The notes under the pieces were generated by a model. The model saw only the letters and a program-made list of their open reading frames with translations, was not told the DNA's origin and did not search any database. This document shows, piece by piece, positions 46,501 through 58,519 of a stretch of 64,000 nucleotides of DNA. Within the stretch, counting starts at the first letter, position 1. Each line of letters starts with the position of its first letter. The stretch is taken from the NCBI RefSeq assembly GCF_024166365.1, contig NC_064838.1:76648001-76712000 (forward strand), read 5' to 3'. Source of the stretch: Elephas maximus indicus. Its lineage: Eukaryota > Chordata > Mammalia > Proboscidea > Elephantidae. The translations under genes were made by a program, and so were the position numbers.

Positions 46501-49048
46501 TGTTGAGGAATTTTCCTTCAATTCCTATTTTGGTAAGAGTTTTTATCATAAATGGGTGTTGGACTTTGTCAAATGCCTTTTCTGCATCAATTGTTAAGAT
46601 CATGTGGTTTTTATCTTTTGTTTTATTTATGTGATGGATTACATTAATGGTTTTTCTAATATTAAACCAGCCTTGCATACCTGGTATAAATCCCACTTGA
46701 TCAGGGTGAATTATTTTTTTGATGTGTTGTTGGATTCTATTGGCTAGAATTTTGTTGAAGATTTTTGCATCTATGTTCATGAGGGATATAGGTCTATAAT
46801 TTTCTTTTTTTGTAATGTCTTTACCTGGTTTTGGTATCAGGGAGATGGTGGCTTCATAGAATGAATTGGGTAGTATTCCGTCATTTTCTATGTTTTGGAA
46901 TACCTTCAGAAGTAGTGGTGTTAACTCTTCTCTGAAAGTTTGGTAGAACTCTGCAGTGAAGCCGTCCGGGCCAGGGCTTTTTTTTGTTGGGAGTTTTTTG
47001 ATTACCGTTTCAATCTCTTTTTTTGTTATGGGTCTATTTAGTTGTTCTACTTCTGAATGTGTTAGTTTAGGTAGGTAGTGTTTTTCCAGGAATTCATCCA
47101 TTTTTCTAGGTTTTCAAATTTGTTAGAGTACAATTTTTCATAATAATCTGATATGATTCTTTTAATTTCATTTGGTTCTGTTGTGATGTGGTCCTTCTCG
47201 TTTCTTATTTGGGTTATTTGTTTCCTTTCCTGTATTTCTTTAGTCAGTCTAGCCAATGGTTTATCAATTTTGTTAATTTTTTCAAAGAACCAGCTTTTGG
47301 TTTTGTTAATTCTTTCAATTGTTTTTCGGTTCTCTAATTCATTTAGTTCAGCTCTAATTTTTATTATTTGTTTTCTTCTGGTGCCTGATGGATTCTTTTG
47401 TTGCTCACTTTCTATTTGTTCAAGTTGTCGGGACAGTTCTCTGATTTTGGCTCTTTCTTCTTTTTGTATGTGTGCATTTATCGATATAAATTGGCCTCTG
47501 AGCACTGCTTTTGCTGTGTCCCAGAGGTTTTGATAGGAAGTATTTTCATTCTCGTTGCTTTCTATGAATTTCCTTATTCCCTCCTTGATGTCTTCTCTAA
47601 CCCAGTCTTTTTTCAGGAGGGTATTGTTCATTTTCCAAGTATTTGATTTTTTTTCCCTAGTTTTTCTGTTATTGATTTCTAGTTTTATTGCCTTGTGGTC
47701 TGAGAAGATGCTCTGTAATATTTCAATGTTTTGGACTTTGCAAAGGTTTGTTTTATGACCTAATATGTGGTCTATTCTAGAGAATGTTCCATGTGCGCTA
47801 GAAAAAAAAGTATACTTTGCAGCAGTTGGGTGGAGAGTTCTGTATAAGTCAATGAGGTCAAGTTGGTTGATTGTTGTAATTAGATCTTCCGTGTCTCTAT
47901 TGAGCTTCTTACTGGATGTCCTGTCCTTCTCCGAAAGTGGTGTGTTGAAGTCTCCTACTATAATTGTGGAGGTATCTATCTCACTTTTCAATTCTGTTAA
48001 AATTTGATTTATGTATCTTGCAGCCCTGTCATTGGGTGCATAAATATTTAATATGGTTATGTCTTCCTGATCAATTGTCCCTTTTATCATTATATAGTGT
48101 CCTTCTTTATCCTTTGTGGTGGATTTAAGTCTAAAGTCTATTTTGTCAGAAATTAATATTGCTACTCCTCTTCTTTTTTGCTTATTGTTTGCTTGATATA
48201 CTTTTTTCCATCCTTTGAGTTTTAGTTTGTTTGTGTCTCTAAGTCTAAGGTGTGTCTCTTGTAGGCAGCATATAGATGGATCGTGTTTCTTTATCCAGTC
48301 TGTGACTCTCTGTCTCTTTATTGGTGCATTTAGTCCATTTACATTCAGCGTAATTATAGATAAACAAGTTTTTAATGCTGTCATTTTGATGCGTTTTTAT
48401 GTGTGTTGTTGACAATTTCATTTTTCCACATATTTTTTTGTGCTGAGACGTTTTTCTTAGTTAATTGTGAGATCCTCATTTTCATAGTGTTTGACTTTAT
48501 GTTAGTTGAGTCATTACGTTTTTCTTGGCTTTTATCTTGAGTTATAGAGTTGTTATACCTTTTTGTGGTTACCTTATTATTTACCCCGATTTTTCTAAGT
48601 AAAAACCTAACTTGTTTTGTTCTATAGCGCCTTGTATCACTCTCCATATGGCAGTTCAATGCCTCCTGTATTTAGTCCCTCTTTTTGACTATTGTGACCT
48701 TTTACCTATTGACTTCCGTGATTCCCTGTTATGTGTATTTTTTTTTAATTAATCTTAATTTGTTTGTTTTTGTGATTTCCCTATTTGAGTTGATATCAGG
48801 ACATTCTGTTTTGTGACCTTGTGTTGTGCTGATATCTGATATTATTGGTTCTCTGACCAAACAATATCCTTTAGTATTTCTTGTAGCTTTGGTTTGGTTT
48901 TTGCAAATTCTCTAAACTTGTGTTTATCTGTAAATATCTTAATTTTGCCTTCATATTTCAGAGAGAGTTTTGCTGGATATATGATCCTTGGCTGGCAGTT
49001 TTTCTCCTTCAGTGTTCTGTATATGTCGTCCCAGTCCCTTCTTGCCTG
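43571..49048 (-). mobile_element. L1 LINE, 5' truncated, nearly complete ORF2
   Basis: Minus orientation, same subfamily as 11222-18584. It has the A-tail and AATAAA complement near 43575-43605, the 3' UTR with G-rich tract (as C runs near 44494-44520), a broken ORF2 (44571-48384) and the last 70 or so codons of ORF1 (48842-49048). ORF2 has a one-base deletion near 47105 (GAAGAAATGG to GAAAAATGG), a Lys codon turned to TAA near 45448 and a frameshift near 44800. The RT motif RQGCPLSPL reads RQECPLSPL, while FADD and the endonuclease residues are kept. No target repeat is visible at the two ends, and the left flank does not continue the OR found on the right, so the locus was rearranged. Confidence 0.93.
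44571..48384 (-). pseudogene. L1 ORF2, broken
   Basis: Reverse transcriptase and endonuclease gene of the L1 above. Pieces are 48384-47062 (endonuclease with [20 protein letters not shown] and the start of RT), 47101-45446 (RT with [18 protein letters not shown], and the start of the C-terminal part), 45229-44780 (zinc knuckle CWRGC...HCWWEC) and 44807-44571 (C-terminus). Overlapping and interrupted frames mark at least two frameshifts and one stop. It is very similar to the intact ORF2 at 13736, so the damage is recent. Confidence 0.93.
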
Positions 49049-49049
49049 G

Positions 49050-49268
49050 TTGTCACGGTTGAGGTGTAGCAAAGGTCTGAGAGTGAGAGGAAACTCAGGA
49101 AGAAATACATGGGCTGGTTGATAAGTTGGCTGCAGGTGATAGAAATCATGATAAGCAGGTTTCCTGCCAAAATTGCAAGGTAACAAGGAAAAAACAGAGA
49201 ATTTCTACTTCCTTTTGCTGAGAAAGTCCTAAGAGAATAAATTCTGTGATATTATTTCCGTTTTCCAT
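49050..49268 (-). pseudogene. Olfactory receptor 5' fragment
   Basis: On minus it reads [20 protein letters not shown] from the ATG at 49268, then after a small frame-changing deletion in TM1 continues [40 protein letters not shown] and TVT, where L1 sequence begins. It covers about the first 76 codons. A splice acceptor (TTGTCTAAATTGCAG) lies 23 bases before the ATG. N-glycosylation motif NIT is present. It may be the lost front of the 3' fragment at 38917-39110. Confidence 0.9.
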
Positions 49269-49532
49269 GATCCAGAGCAATTTTAGCCACCTGCAATTTA
49301 GACAAATTATGAATTCTTATGAGATCTTTTAAATGTGGTGATACACATCATTTCTTGCATGGGGGAGGTTATAGTGAAAATGGCTGAAGGATAGAAGAAA
49401 ATAAAAATTTGATTTTTTATTTAGGAACACTTTTCTGCAGACCGCCTTGTCCTTTTCTTGAAAACATTAATTACTGGCAATGTATTAGATTTCTGAAATG
49501 AAATTTACATATATATACACATATACACACAC
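49269..49532. other. OR upstream spacer and a short TA/CA tract
   Basis: 5' flank of the minus-strand OR fragment. A short TA/CA microsatellite lies at 49505-49532. Confidence 0.45.
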
Positions 49533-49738
49533 TTGTTGTTGCAGTGTGCCCTCAAGTTGATTCCGACTTATAGCAACTCTATATGACAGAGTAGAACTGT
49601 CCCATATCATTTCCTAGGCTGTAATCTTTATGGGAGCAGATCACCAAGCCTTTTTTCCTATGTAGCTGCTGGTGGGTTCAAACAACCAACCTTTTGGTTG
49701 GCAGCTGAGAACTTAACTCTTGCACCATCTGATTCTTA
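49533..49738 (-). mobile_element. Afro-type SINE (long form)
   Basis: Minus orientation: GTTGTTGCAGTGTGCCCTC tail, GGCTGTAATCTTTATGGGAGC body, GTTGGCAGCTGAGAACTTAAC head. Confidence 0.9.
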
Positions 49739-52257
49739 GGTATATGTTGCTGCATGTTGTCGATAAATTTATAACATACAATATGGTACATTTATTCAAC
49801 TATTCTAACAACATGTATTCTCAAACATCACCTGGGTGTTATGCCTCAATAAGTTTATAAAATTCACCCTTCTAGAGAAAAGAAAAATCAGATCTTTTTC
49901 TAGTCTTATCATTTTTATTGAGAAAATACAAATACAAATGAAATAGTAAGCGTGAAAATATCATTTTTAACCAAAAAATCACACAAACATCATGTGTATG
50001 TGGTATACATGTGCTTACATCTTCAGTTCTAAGCACCAGAATGCATTACCCCAAAGCATGATCATGAAGATTTACTAAGTCAATAGATATAAAATTATTT
50101 GATTACCTCTGGTCCTATTAACTTTTTATATTATTTTACTTAATGTAATAAATTTTACCTATATCCTTTGCTATTTTCCTTCTTATTCAAGTTAGATTTT
50201 CAACCCTAAATGAAACAGCGTATTTAAAGTCCTAACTATTGCCACAATTGCCTCACCTATAAAATGAGAAAACTTGTCTTGAGTGAACAATTCATTGTTG
50301 TGCTACTTCCTAGAACACATATCTAGAATACTGGCTTCCAGTGGAAAATCTTAGAGAGTAGATTCATAAAGATATTTCAAATTGATAGAAATGGTGATTA
50401 AAGTTCAACCTCTTTAATTTAAAATGAAGGATTGTATTTCAAAGTTAATCCAAGGGATAGTATTGTTTTGGTTATCCTTATTTTCAAAACATGATAATCT
50501 CAAACTTAGAAGCTAAATATTGGTGTATTTGACATTCAGCAAGGCATTTGAAAATAGCAATAATAGGTTTAACATGGATTGTTGAAGTTTTACCCAATGC
50601 CATACCCATATGGACAAATTGGCTTCTCTTTGATTAGCGTGCAAAACTTGTCCACCCCATGCCATACCCTTCTGGACAAATTGGCTTCTCTTTGATTTTT
50701 TTTTTTTTTTTGATTAGTGTGCAAAACTTGTCCAACTCTTACTAACAAGCCATTCTGAACACGTATTCTCTTTAGTGCCTGTGTTGTTAGTCTTAGAATC
50801 TCAGGCTGACTTTTCCCTCCTTCAATCTCATTATTTTTACCTTTTCTTCCTCTGTGTCACTATTATAAAGTAATACACTGCTGACTCCGCTGTTTCTACA
50901 GTGATACATTTTAAACTTTAAGGCAAATAAATAACTCTCTACTTAGAGAACTTCAAGCATCAGTGATAAAACTAAGGATGAGACATTGGGAAATAAGCTT
51001 GTAATCATTCCATTAAATCACACCATAAAATTACATTCTACTTCAACTACATAGAACACTGCACCATAATATTTAAAATATTTTATGTCAATTACTTATA
51101 ATTTAAGTACCAAGATACTTATAATTAATAACAACTTATGAAAAGTATCAATTATTTTCAAAACTCTAAGTTTTCCCCCATCCCCTCCAACCCCTCTCCC
51201 TCCACTTTTTCCTTTCAGTGGTCTAAAACTCTTAAGATCAAGTAGTGTTTTTAGAAGGAAAAAAAAAAAAGGTATCAATCTACACGGAGTATGAGAGTTA
51301 ACCACACCATCAACTGCCACACCATGGCCTTTGGTATCCTTTGTACTGAATATGAAGACAGGATATCCTAAATGGTTAAATAAACCCTCTAATCTAATTA
51401 ATAACTGCATTTTATGCTTTTAAGTTATTACTAATACTTTAAAAGAATTTGCTGTTGTGTCATAACTTATCCCCCAAATTATATTCCTGTGATTTAGTGT
51501 AAAGAATGTAAATAGCATTTTTAATTCCAGTCTAGCCTTTACTTCACATTCAGCTTGCTGCATGAGCTTGATAAATTAATGTAAGATTTCTCCACCTTCA
51601 TTTCTTCACTGATAGCCTATGATACTGCCTGATAGAACTCACTGGGCTTCTGTGTGCTTCTACATCAGGTAACAGATCAACTCATCTTTTGAAAAAGATA
51701 ACATAAATGCCATTAAGACTGTCCTTTCAGACCAACAGTAGAAAATAAAAGGAATAATCAAAATTTAACAGAAAAATAATAAAGGGTGTTTTAAAGACTG
51801 CAGATAAATTTTTTTCACAAAACTTATCTAGTTCAAACAAAGCATAAAAAATTTTTTAAAGAATTATAATCAAATGAATGCACCCAATCCAGTGTGCTAG
51901 AAAGATGCAAAGAAGATGTGTTAAAAGAAACCTTACTATTTAATTTACTTTTTGAATCGATACAGACTCCATATACACTACTCAAAAAATATATTTTCCT
52001 GAATCATTAACCAATATTATCTTCCTTATTTTCAAGTGTTGTTATAGAAACCAAGAAGGTATGACCCCTATCTTTCTACTAGAATCATTGAATATCTTCA
52101 TATTTTTAAAACATGCATAGTACTATTGCCTTATCAACAACCATCCTTTAAAACAGTGAACTATTTGACAAATAAAATATTTCCCTCATCTGGCCAGACT
52201 ACTTCCTAAATCAATGATTTTTAATACATCATCTGCCCTCTTTGTACTTCAGATTAC
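49739..52257. other. Gene-free AT-rich spacer
   Basis: About 2.5 kb without recognised gene or dated repeat. It contains a 61-base direct duplication at 50594-50734. A 104-codon frame at 51096-51410 on minus has no recognisable domain and is probably chance. Confidence 0.5.
50594..50734 (+). repeat. Direct tandem duplication
   Basis: Copy 1 at 50594-50654 and copy 2 at 50656-50734 share TGCCATACCC, TGGACAAATTGGCTTCTCTT and GTGCAAAACTTGTCCA. Copy 2 has gained a T run of about 16 bases plus a repeated TGATT. Confidence 0.9.
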
Positions 52258-52452
52258 CCTGTGCTGTGAAGTCAAGTCTGACTCATAGCTACCCTATAGG
52301 ACAGAGTAGAACTGCCGCATAGGGTTTCCTAGGCTGTAATCTCTACTGAAGCTGACTGCCACATCTTTCTCCCGCAGAGCAGCTGGTGGGTTCCAACTGC
52401 TGATCTTCCATTTAGCAGCTAAGTGCTTAACCACTGGACCACCAAGGCTCCT
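52258..52452 (-). mobile_element. Afro-type SINE (long form)
   Basis: Minus orientation: tail GTGCTGTGAAGTCAAGTCTG, CTATAGGACAGAGTAGAACTG, head TTTAGCAGCTAAGTGCTTAACC. Confidence 0.9.
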
Positions 52453-53493
52453 TGTACTTCAGATTAAACACAAGTAAATTGAAAGAGTTTAACTAGATGA
52501 TGTTTTAGGGCCTCTTCAGGGCCTGAAGTGGTTAAGCGCTTGGTGTCTACGAGTCAGGAATCAACTTTTGCAATGTTTGTTTGTTTTTCTGGGCCTGACC
52601 CTATGTAAGATTCTGAATTAAGTTAGGTGGAGGTCCAGTTGGATGTAAGGATGGTGGAGGTCAGTGAAAATTCAAAGCTACAGCCTCATGCTGTTACCCC
52701 CTATATCTTCCAGAATCCCTCATGCTGAGGTCTTCTAATCACACAATCACAAAAATAAAGCCTTTCTCTTTGAAGCTAACAGAACCGCCAGACTCTCCTT
52801 TTCATGGACCTTTGATAGCATGCTACTTAAAATCCTTCAACACTGCTGCCTATGCAATCTATGTGCTCAGATATCTCTAGTGATTTGAGCAGAGTTTAAA
52901 CTCCTGTATCTTGTCAGGCATTCATGTTCTCCTCGCTTAGCCCAAAAAGTATTCCTTATGGCTTTCTGCTACTTTGGAGCTGGACACTGCACCATTCCTA
53001 ATCAGGCCTTGTTTAATCAAAGCCCTGAAACATTTCTCATTTCCTCATTCCCATTAGCCTGCTTCACCATCTCAATCCCGGCAGAGTCAATTCAATCCCC
53101 ACTGTTTCCAGAGAGATTTCACTTACTATTGCAGCTAGTCGTGAATCGTCCACTCAAATCTCTTTTAGCACTAAGAATTAAGTACATTGCTACAGATTAT
53201 TTTTGCTGAATTGTCAAATGCTTCAGCTTAGCTTTCTAAGGAAATCTTAAATTGATGAGTATTAAGGTCAGTGCCTAGTATTCCTCCTGCCCTGGATGTG
53301 ATGGAAAGAAAAAAAAAAAAAAACTCATGCCCTTGAGATCTGTGTTGCATCTTGGATGACAACTTAAAGTGAATTCACTTAACCTTGTTTCTTATCCATA
53401 AAGTAAGGAAAATAAAACTTGCCTCCTGTTGATTTTGGGGAAATGTATTTAATGAATTAATTAGTGCCTACTGTGTGCCAGGTGCAGTCCCTG
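52453..53493. other. Gene-free spacer
   Basis: A very short SINE-like remnant (GTGGTTAAGCGCTTGG joined to CTACGAGTCAGGAATCAAC) lies at about 52528-52575. The left arm of an inverted repeat is at 53420. No gene. Confidence 0.45.
53420..53463 (+). repeat. Inverted repeat, left arm
   Basis: TGCCTCCTGTTGATTTTGG and on to TTAATGAATTAATTA. The right arm is its reverse complement at 53767-53808, with a SINE lying between. Confidence 0.88.
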
Positions 53494-53682
53494 GGTGATG
53501 CCAACATTTATTGTGCTCAGCTGCTAAGTAAAGGTTGGCGGTTCTAGTCCACCCAGAAGGACCTCGGAAGAAACCTTTGCAATCTACTTCTGAAAAATTA
53601 GTCATTGAAAATCTTGTGGAGCACAGTTCTTCTCTGACATACATGGGGTTTCCATGAGTCAGAGTCGACTCAACACCAACTT
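53494..53682 (+). mobile_element. Afro-type SINE (long form), diverged
   Basis: TGCTCAGCTGCTAAGTAAAGG head and the body CTACTTCTGAAAAATTAGTC, which closely resembles the RTE 5' region. The tail is TTTCCATGAGTCAGAGTCGAC followed by a T run. Confidence 0.85.
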
Positions 53683-53766
53683 TTTTTTTTTTTTTTTTAT
53701 GTGCCAGGTATTGCGCTTGGAGGGCAAAATCTTGAAATGACCTGGGGGTTCCCTGAAATTTCTTTA

Positions 53767-53808
53767 TTAATTCATTAAGTGAATTTTCCCAAAATCAACA
53801 GGAGGCAA
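53767..53808 (-). repeat. Inverted repeat, right arm
   Basis: TTAATTCATTAAGTGAATTT and CCCAAAATCAACAGGAGGC are the reverse complement of the left arm at 53420-53463. Confidence 0.88.
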
Positions 53809-56326
53809 TCTTTGTACATAATCAATATGTATTTGCACAATTAATGAATTGATTTATTTTCAAAATCGGAAAAAATAAAATGGAAGTTCACCTTAACATG
53901 TTATAATAATGGTTTTGTCATGAATGGAAGAAATACAATGTTTATAATCAAAGTTACTTCAGAATGGCAGAGAAGCAGAATCTTCCATTTAAAACAGTCC
54001 TGTTGATTTCCACCAGTGTCCTGGTCCTTACGGTGAATCTTTGGTGGCCATACAAAGCCCCCATTTTCTTTACCTTCCTCCATTTTTTAGCCCATTGGTT
54101 TACTCTTCAGTGTAGTTTTATATGTTAAAACTCAGGAAACTTTCCCTGAAGTCCTGGTGGTCTCCCCCCTCGGTGATCTGCAAACCACAAAACGTACGGA
54201 CCTAAACCTGACAGTGCTTTCTTTTCTACCCTTATCACCACCCAGGAGACATATCCAGATCATAGCCAATAATTTCCAGATTTAAAAGATAGCCCAGATT
54301 TTGATGAACTCTCATAGAAAGAGGGGTTTTTAAAAAAAAATAGGTAACCCAAACTCCAAATATGACAGACACATTCAGACAGGAACATGCGGGAATGGTT
54401 ATTTGACACACTTAGCATTTCCCTGACTTTTTCTTTTCCCGTTTCCCTTCACTGAGATGCAAATCATTCATTTTCTGCTTTATATATTTAATATCAGCTT
54501 TCCTCTTTTTTCCCCACATCATGAAAAAAAGATTTAAAAAAATAATTACTTCTTTCAGAATTCACTTATGTAACTCTCACAGAAAGGGTAAATTACCATA
54601 TGTGAATTACATAAAAAAATATAGTCACAAAATATGCTCTATATTACCAAGTATGATGAACAGCACTTTCAAATAATGTACTGTATTTACATCACTGAAT
54701 TGTGGCTAAGATTTTCCAATAAATATAAGTGAAGGCACACATTATCATTAAATTACTATTTTAATAATTAATTCTAAAATTATATTTCTTATTTATCTAA
54801 GGACAGTGATTTATTGTGGGTTGCTTAAATACAACTTAACAAGTGCACAACTTGCCAGGTACTTGGTTTAAATCTGCAGTACATGCAATGAGCTATATCT
54901 ACCATAGAATCAGAATTAACCATTAAATTTGATAAATATTTACTAATAAATTCACTAAGCAAACAATTCTGAAGAGTCCTGAAGAGAAAGCTTACCCGCT
55001 ACATAAAGAAATCTGAAATTTGCTTGTTTCTAAAGCAAATAAAGCGTCTTTTTGTAATTTTATTTCAGTGTTTAAGAGGAGAAATCAGTACCTTCAGCAT
55101 TTACATTGTAAACTATTTTTTAACTCTTCTCAAATAGTATATGTATCACAGTCTCTGGAAAAAATGGAAACAAATAAACTATATAATTCTTATTTGATTT
55201 TTCATAGCTTTGCCTGAGAGATATTTAACTTGGAGACATTTATTCCAGTATCTCTGTGAGTCTGGAACTCCCCATAGGAATCATTTGAACTTTTTTTTTT
55301 TTTTTAACTTTGTTGAAAATTCTAATAATACTTACATTATTCAAGTCATCTTTTTTCCTATGTGTATTTGGAAACTAAGATAAGACCAGGTTCCATTTTG
55401 CTATGGGAAAAGTTATGGAAAACTTTAATCACTTGGAAAGAAAGGGTATAATGCCCACACCTCAGGAGAGAGCAGAAATAGAGTAGTTAAGTCTTGAGTT
55501 GTAGGTAAATGGAAAACACTAGTGTTGCCTCAATTTATAGCTTGTAAAGAATGCTAATTACTCCTGTATACATTCCTATAGTCTAATAAAATCTTTATGA
55601 AAAGTTAACAGAATCTATTACCCTTCCCTTCTCGATGTTCTTGGCTCTTAATTTTTCCTTCGACATTTCATCCAAGGAATCCTCTTACCTCATCCCTGTG
55701 ATGGAAGATATCCCCACATTTTTTCCCAGATTATTTCTTTGTATCTTAGATCTGCTTTCTCAGTAACCTTGTCTTCTCTGATAATATTTTCTTCAAACTC
55801 CACAGACTACATAATCTCATTTTTTCCTACTCTATCTCAGTTATTTGGAAAATAACATTTATTATTCTTCTTATGGATACAGTTCGTACTTATCATAGAG
55901 CTTTTAGAAACTCAAAGAAAAAATAACTTATAAATTAAAATTACATTAAATCTGAAAACCAGGAATGAGATTTTATATGTATATTATTTAAGAAAACTGC
56001 AATTATATGCTCAGTGTATTCTTATTTTTTACTTAATATAACATCCATAAAAATGTTGTAAAATAAAACCACTTGCCAGAATCCACAATCCTCAAGAATA
56101 CTTTCTTTTATTCTCTCTTGTGTATGTGGGTGTTTTCTCTTAGTCTGTTTAAATTTTAGCTTATGCTACAAAAACATTTTAAATTTTTACATAGAATATC
56201 TGCTCAAACCCATAATTAGATACATAATTGGGTGTGTATAATCCAACCTTTATTTTAAGATTTCAGTGAAGCATTCATAAATATTAAGTATAAGAAACAA
56301 TACTGGAAGAATCTCTTATTACTAGT
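53809..56326. other. Gene-free AT-rich spacer
   Basis: About 2.5 kb with no recognised gene or dated repeat. Confidence 0.5.
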
Positions 56327-56484
56327 AGGAGCCCTGGTGGCACAGTGACTTGGCTGCTAACCAAAAGGTCAGCAGTTTGAATCCATCAGCAGCTCCTTGG
56401 AAACCTTATGGGGCAGTTCTACTCCACCCTATAGGGTTACTGTAAGTCGGAATTGACTCAACCGCAACAGGTTTTGTTTGTTGT
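56327..56484 (+). mobile_element. Afro-type SINE (short form)
   Basis: GGAGCCCTGGTGGCACAGTG head, AAAGGTCAGCAGTTTGAATC, tail GTAAGTCGGAATTGACTCAACC. Confidence 0.93.
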
Positions 56485-57548
56485 TTTAAGTAGTGGAATG
56501 GCTGAGAACCAAACTTAAAAATCAGGTTCATATCTTGTGGAACTAAGCAGGTTATTTTTTGGCTTTTCCCATTCTCTTAATGAAAACTAAGCTATCGACT
56601 GGAGAAACATGTGCAGCTAATAAATGGAATGACAACACGTAGGAAAAAACAGTGGATATACAATGTTTCCAAAGGTTCTGAAACATTTCTCATTTGTAGG
56701 ATAAAACTAATGATTTCCTTCATGGTTCACCATGTCCCATTGCTATTTACAAAATAACAATTAGAATTCAGCATGGCCTGTAGGGAAAAAAACAAAGTCA
56801 AACTTGGAGAACTTTATTAATGTAAGATAGAGTACACAAGGAGGTGAGAAATTCTATTACTTATGGAGGCCATTCTGTAAATTTTTAAACCTACCTGAAC
56901 TGGAAATATGCATGAAAATAAGACCAAATTTTGAATGCTAACAATGCAAATCAGGTGACAAAGTGAAAACATGTTGCAATGAAGCTATATAAGAATGTGA
57001 AGAATATGAGGAAAAGAATGAAAGCATTTATAAAAATAAAGCAATACATAAAGTGACTTTAGATACGAAAAAAAAATACAACACTTAACCAACTATGAAG
57101 GGGAAGCTTACAATAGATCAATGTTTGTGCATAAAACAACTAGAAAAAAAGCTACTTAAAATATTAAAAAAAAAAAAAAACACCTCTTTAAAGGCGATCA
57201 ACAACTGTTGAAATTAACAGAATTTGAATGACCAAGATCAGAGAGAAAAGGGAACCTCAGAATGTGAGGCTAACATTATAATTCTTTCTTCAGTTAGTTT
57301 ACTTTTTGTGAGTCATCTCTGAGGAGAAGATTCAGGTGGAGGCACACTGCTAAAAGGAAGAAAAAATTAGCTGTGTTAAGATATAAGTCTTTTAATCTGG
57401 AGAAAGTCATTAAAAAATAAATAAAACTAATCTGGATTTTTTTATACAGAAAAAAAATTCTGTTTTATGCAGTGAAAGCTATGAAGCATGAAAGTACTAA
57501 AACATGGGGAAATTGGAATCTACAACATTTTAATTACAATAAATATAA
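56485..57548. other. Gene-free AT-rich spacer
   Basis: A-rich; no gene or named repeat recognised. Confidence 0.45.
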
Positions 57549-57721
57549 AACCCAAAACCAAACCTGTTGCCATCTAGTCAATTCCGATACATAGAGACCC
57601 TGCAGGACAGAGTAGATAGAACTGCCCCAGAGGGTTGCCAAGGAATGCCTGGTGGATTCAAACTGCTGAACTTTTGGTTAGCAGCTGTAGCTCTTAACCA
57701 CTACATCACCAAGGTTTCCAC
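57549..57721 (-). mobile_element. Afro-type SINE
   Basis: Minus orientation: CCTGTTGCCATCTAGTCAATTCC tail, GTTAGCAGCTGTAGCTCTTAACC head. Confidence 0.92.
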
Positions 57722-58210
57722 AATAAATATAAGTTCGTTAAACTATTGATTAGATTAAATAAATATACCAGGCTTTGGTTTATGTTGTATACAAGAAATA
57801 CACTGATTTAAACAATAGAACTAAGAACTTGATCTAATATGTACCCAACACATACTGATTATTCAGTGTGAGTACACATAGAATACTCATTCAAATCAAG
57901 GTTATACATCTCAAGTGAAAACTCAAGAAACACGATAGAATAAACACCTTATTGGCAATGCACTTGTCAGTTTCTCACACTGTGGTGGTTTGTGTGCTGC
58001 TGTGATGCTGGAAGCTATGCCACTGGTATTTCAAATACCAGCAGGCTCACCCTTGGTTGACGGGTTTCAGTGAAGCTTCCAAATTAAGACAGACTAGGAA
58101 GAAAGGCCTGGCAGTCTGCTTTGGAAAAAAATTGACCAGTGAATACCTTGGAAAAAGCAATGGAATATTGTCTGGTACAGTGCTAGATGACCCCCTCAGG
58201 TTGGAAGCCA

Positions 58211-58363
58211 ACCAAACCAAACCTGCTGACTTTAAGTCACTGCTGGCTCACAGCAACGCTATAGGACAGAGTAAAACTAGCCCATCAGCCTTCCAAGGAG
58301 CAGCTGGTAAATTCAAATTGCCAATCTTTTGGTTAGCAGACAAGCCATTAATCACTGAGCCAC
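58211..58363 (-). mobile_element. Afro-type SINE inserted in RTE
   Basis: Minus orientation, first of a head-to-tail pair: CCTGCTGACTTTAAGTCACTG tail, GTTAGCAGACAAGCCATTAATC head. Confidence 0.88.
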
Positions 58364-58519
58364 AAAAAACCAAACTCATTGCTGTCGAGTCAATTCTGGC
58401 TCTTAGAGACCCTATGGGAGAGAGTAGAACTGCCCCCACAGGGTTCCCAAGGAGTTGATGGTAGATCTGAACTTTTGTTTAGCAGATGTAACTCTCAATC
58501 CCCTCGCCTCAAGGGCTCC
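58364..58519 (-). mobile_element. Afro-type SINE, second of a pair
   Basis: Minus orientation, directly abutting the previous one: CTCATTGCTGTCGAGTCAATTC tail, TTTAGCAGATGTAACTCTC head, ending AAGGGCTCC. Confidence 0.88.

Noticed and set aside
45303-48412. Several plus-strand frames of 65-149 codons
   Set aside because: They are antisense to L1 ORF2. The same antisense frames appear over the intact ORF2 at 14113-16809.
48842-49186. 114-codon frame that looks like an OR-L1 ORF1 fusion protein
   Set aside because: The OR part of this frame is out of the true OR frame; it is a chance junction of two broken genes.
51096-51410. 104-codon minus-strand frame in spacer
   Set aside because: No domain, low-complexity stretch, no start context or neighbours that support a gene.
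58057-58458. 133-codon frame
   Set aside because: It runs across the RTE 5' region and two inserted SINEs, so it cannot be an ancestral gene.
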